Shown: in pieces, positions 62,497 to 64,000 of the stretch
Numbering within the stretch: the first letter of the stretch is position 1
How the letters are laid out: each line of letters starts with the position of its first letter
Source: Xenorhabdus doucetiae
GTDB taxonomy: Bacteria; Pseudomonadota; Gammaproteobacteria; Enterobacterales; Enterobacteriaceae
Assembly: GCF_000968195.1 (NCBI RefSeq)
Contig: NZ_FO704550.1
Coordinates: 3,658,001-3,722,000 of the forward strand
DNA: 64,000 nt
Direction: 5' to 3'
Notes under the pieces: model-generated
The model's database searches: none
Told to the model about the DNA's origin: nothing
The model's input: only the letters and a program-made list of their open reading frames with translations
Translations under genes and position numbers: made by a program

Positions 62497-62565
62497 CGGT
62501 TATCCTGCTATCAGGCGCGATTCAAGGAACCATTCAGGCGAGATTAAGGAGAAAGTGGTAACGCT

Positions 62566-64000
62566 ATGAAGCAAAGTTTGCAACTCAGGCTCAGTCAACA
62601 ATTGACGATGACGCCACAACTCCAGCAAGCCATCCGTTTGTTGCAGCTCTCTACGCTTGAGCTTCAACAGGAGATTCAGCAGGCTTTGGAAACTAATCCG
62701 CTGCTTGAACAAGATGATCTGCATCAGGAAGTGGAGAATCAGGCGCCTGATGGCGAAACGGAAGTCATGGATAGCCGGGAAGCGCTTGAACAGCGGGAGA
62801 TGCCTGAAGAGCTGCCACTGGATACCAGTTGGGATGAAATTTACACCGCTGGCACGCCTTCAGGCACCGGCAGTGATTATAGCGGGGAGGATTTCCCCGT
62901 CTATCAGGGAGAAACCACCCAAACACTGCAAGATTACCTGATGTGGCAGGCAGGATTAACGCCATTTACTGAAACGGACGCGGCCATTGCCACGTCAATC
63001 ATTGATGCCATTGATGATACCGGCTACCTGACCCTTTCCATTGAAGAGATCCTTGCCAGCATGGGTGATGATGAGCTGACGTCGGCAGAGGTTGAAACCG
63101 TTCTCAAGCGGATACAACATTTCGATCCGATTGGGGTTGCCGCCCGTGACTTACGTGAATGCTTGCTTATCCAGCTCTCCATGCTGCCACCGGAAACACC
63201 TCACCTGAATGATGCCAGACTGATTGTCAGCAAATACCTTGAACGACTGGGTAACCGGGACTTCCGTCATTTATTACGTCAGAGCAAATTAAAAGAGAGT
63301 GCGTTGAAAGGGGCTATTGATATCATTCAGTCACTGGAGCCAAAGCCGGGTTTGATAGTCAATACCGGTGAATCCGAGTATGTTATTCCCGATGTATTGG
63401 TACAGAAAGAAAATGCAAACTGGCAAGTCAGGCTAAATACCGATAGCATCCCCCGCCTGCGCATCAACCAACACTACGCAGCACTGGGGCAACGAGCCAA
63501 CAATGAAAGTGACAGTTTGTTCATACGCAATAATTTACAAGAGGCCAAGTGGCTGATCAAAAGCCTCGAAAGCCGCAATGAAACACTGTTGAAAGTTGCA
63601 AGCTGCATTGTTGAACGGCAACAAGATTTTTTTGAGCATGGTGAGGAACACATGAAACCACTGGTACTGGCTGATATCGCCTATCAGGTTGACATGCATG
63701 AGTCCACCATTTCCCGTGTGACAACCCAGAAGTATCTGTATAGTCCACGCGGGATCGTTGAACTTAAATATTTTTTCTCCAGCCACGTCAATACGGATAG
63801 CGGAGGTGAAGCCTCTTCTACCGCCATACGTGCGCTGGTGAAAAAACTGGTCGCGGCAGAAAACCCGGCCAAGCCACTGAGTGACAGTAAATTGACCAGC
63901 ATACTTGCTGAACAAGGTATTCAAGTGGCTCGCCGGACTGTCGCAAAATATAGAGAGTCGTTATCCATCCCGCCTTCAAACCAACGTAAAAAACTGGTTT
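62566..64000 (+). CDS. rpoN: RNA polymerase sigma-54 factor RpoN (reaches the window edge)
   Basis: 478 codons are present and the window ends one base into what is probably the stop codon, so the coding part is essentially whole (E. coli RpoN has 477 residues). Region I begins MKQSLQLRLSQQLTMTPQLQQAI. The -12-recognition helix-turn-helix lies around HESTISRVTTQKYLYSPRGI. The RpoN box for -24 recognition is ARRTVAKYRES near the end. AAGGAG is visible upstream but at long spacing (about 16 bases). Confidence 0.95.
   Translation, partial: MKQSLQLRLSQQLTMTPQLQQAIRLLQLSTLELQQEIQQALETNPLLEQDDLHQEVENQAPDGETEVMDSREALEQREMPEELPLDTSWDEIYTAGTPSGTGSDYSGEDFPVYQGETTQTLQDYLMWQAGLTPFTETDAAIATSIIDAIDDTGYLTLSIEEILASMGDDELTSAEVETVLKRIQHFDPIGVAARDLRECLLIQLSMLPPETPHLNDARLIVSKYLERLGNRDFRHLLRQSKLKESALKGAIDIIQSLEPKPGLIVNTGESEYVIPDVLVQKENANWQVRLNTDSIPRLRINQHYAALGQRANNESDSLFIRNNLQEAKWLIKSLESRNETLLKVASCIVERQQDFFEHGEEHMKPLVLADIAYQVDMHESTISRVTTQKYLYSPRGIVELKYFFSSHVNTDSGGEASSTAIRALVKKLVAAENPAKPLSDSKLTSILAEQGIQVARRTVAKYRESLSIPPSNQRKKLV

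Overview
The window is chromosomal DNA of a gamma-proteobacterium in the Enterobacterales. It is most likely a Xenorhabdus or close relative (Morganellaceae). The housekeeping proteins look like their E. coli counterparts throughout. Their order is rearranged relative to E. coli, an aryl-polyene cluster of the type studied in Xenorhabdus is present, and ERIC-type repeats are scattered between genes. The genus is inferred from these features; no 16S gene is present.

Region 1 (1-13216) is an aryl polyene (APE) pigment cluster read on the plus strand as one tightly packed run, apeC (3' end only) to apeR. Most neighbouring genes overlap or lie within about 15 bases. It encodes two acyl carrier proteins, an aryl-starter ligase, ketosynthases, a ketoreductase, two hot-dog dehydratases, a thioesterase, a fused glycosyltransferase/acyltransferase, and an export set (LolA-like protein, MMPL transporter, lipoprotein). 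Together these would build a type II PKS-like polyene chain and place it in the outer membrane.

Region 2 (13217-25832) holds a YcaD-like MFS transporter, two GNAT acetyltransferases, a VirK/YbjX family protein, fadH, sstT, the yqjA-yqjD-yqjE-yqjK-yqjF run, and yhaJ/yhaK. It follows the E. coli fadH-sstT-yqj-yha order with several genes missing (mzrA, yqjC, yqjG, yhaH). Two ERIC-type repeats lie here.

Region 3 (25833-30820) has rnpB (RNase P RNA, with an extended P12 helix), rsmI, lpoA (apparently lacking part of its N-terminal domain), yraN, diaA and dolP, followed by a clear terminator.

Region 4 (30840-34040) is an AT-rich accessory patch. It contains a chimeric gene whose first ~85 codons resemble type VI secretion baseplate protein TssF, and a small lipoprotein gene next to an IS630-family element with a decayed transposase. 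The element has inverted ends and a TA duplication. Beyond it lie an AT-rich coding fragment and an intact small PAAR spike gene. No other T6SS gene is in the window, so this looks like a decaying orphan effector/immunity island.

Region 5 (34117-52903) returns to core genes: mtgA, elbB, the ArcZ small RNA, arcB, gltBD, an unrecognised secreted protein, sspB-sspA, rpsI-rplM, zapE, zapG, degQ and degS.

Region 6 (52935-64000) is the cell-envelope block: murA, ibaG and mlaBCDEF on the minus strand, and yrbG, kdsD, kdsC, lptC, lptA, lptB and rpoN on the plus strand. rpoN reaches the window edge within its presumed stop codon. Peptidoglycan precursor synthesis, phospholipid retrograde transport, Kdo synthesis and LPS export are thus clustered, as in E. 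coli, but joined to degS rather than separated from it.
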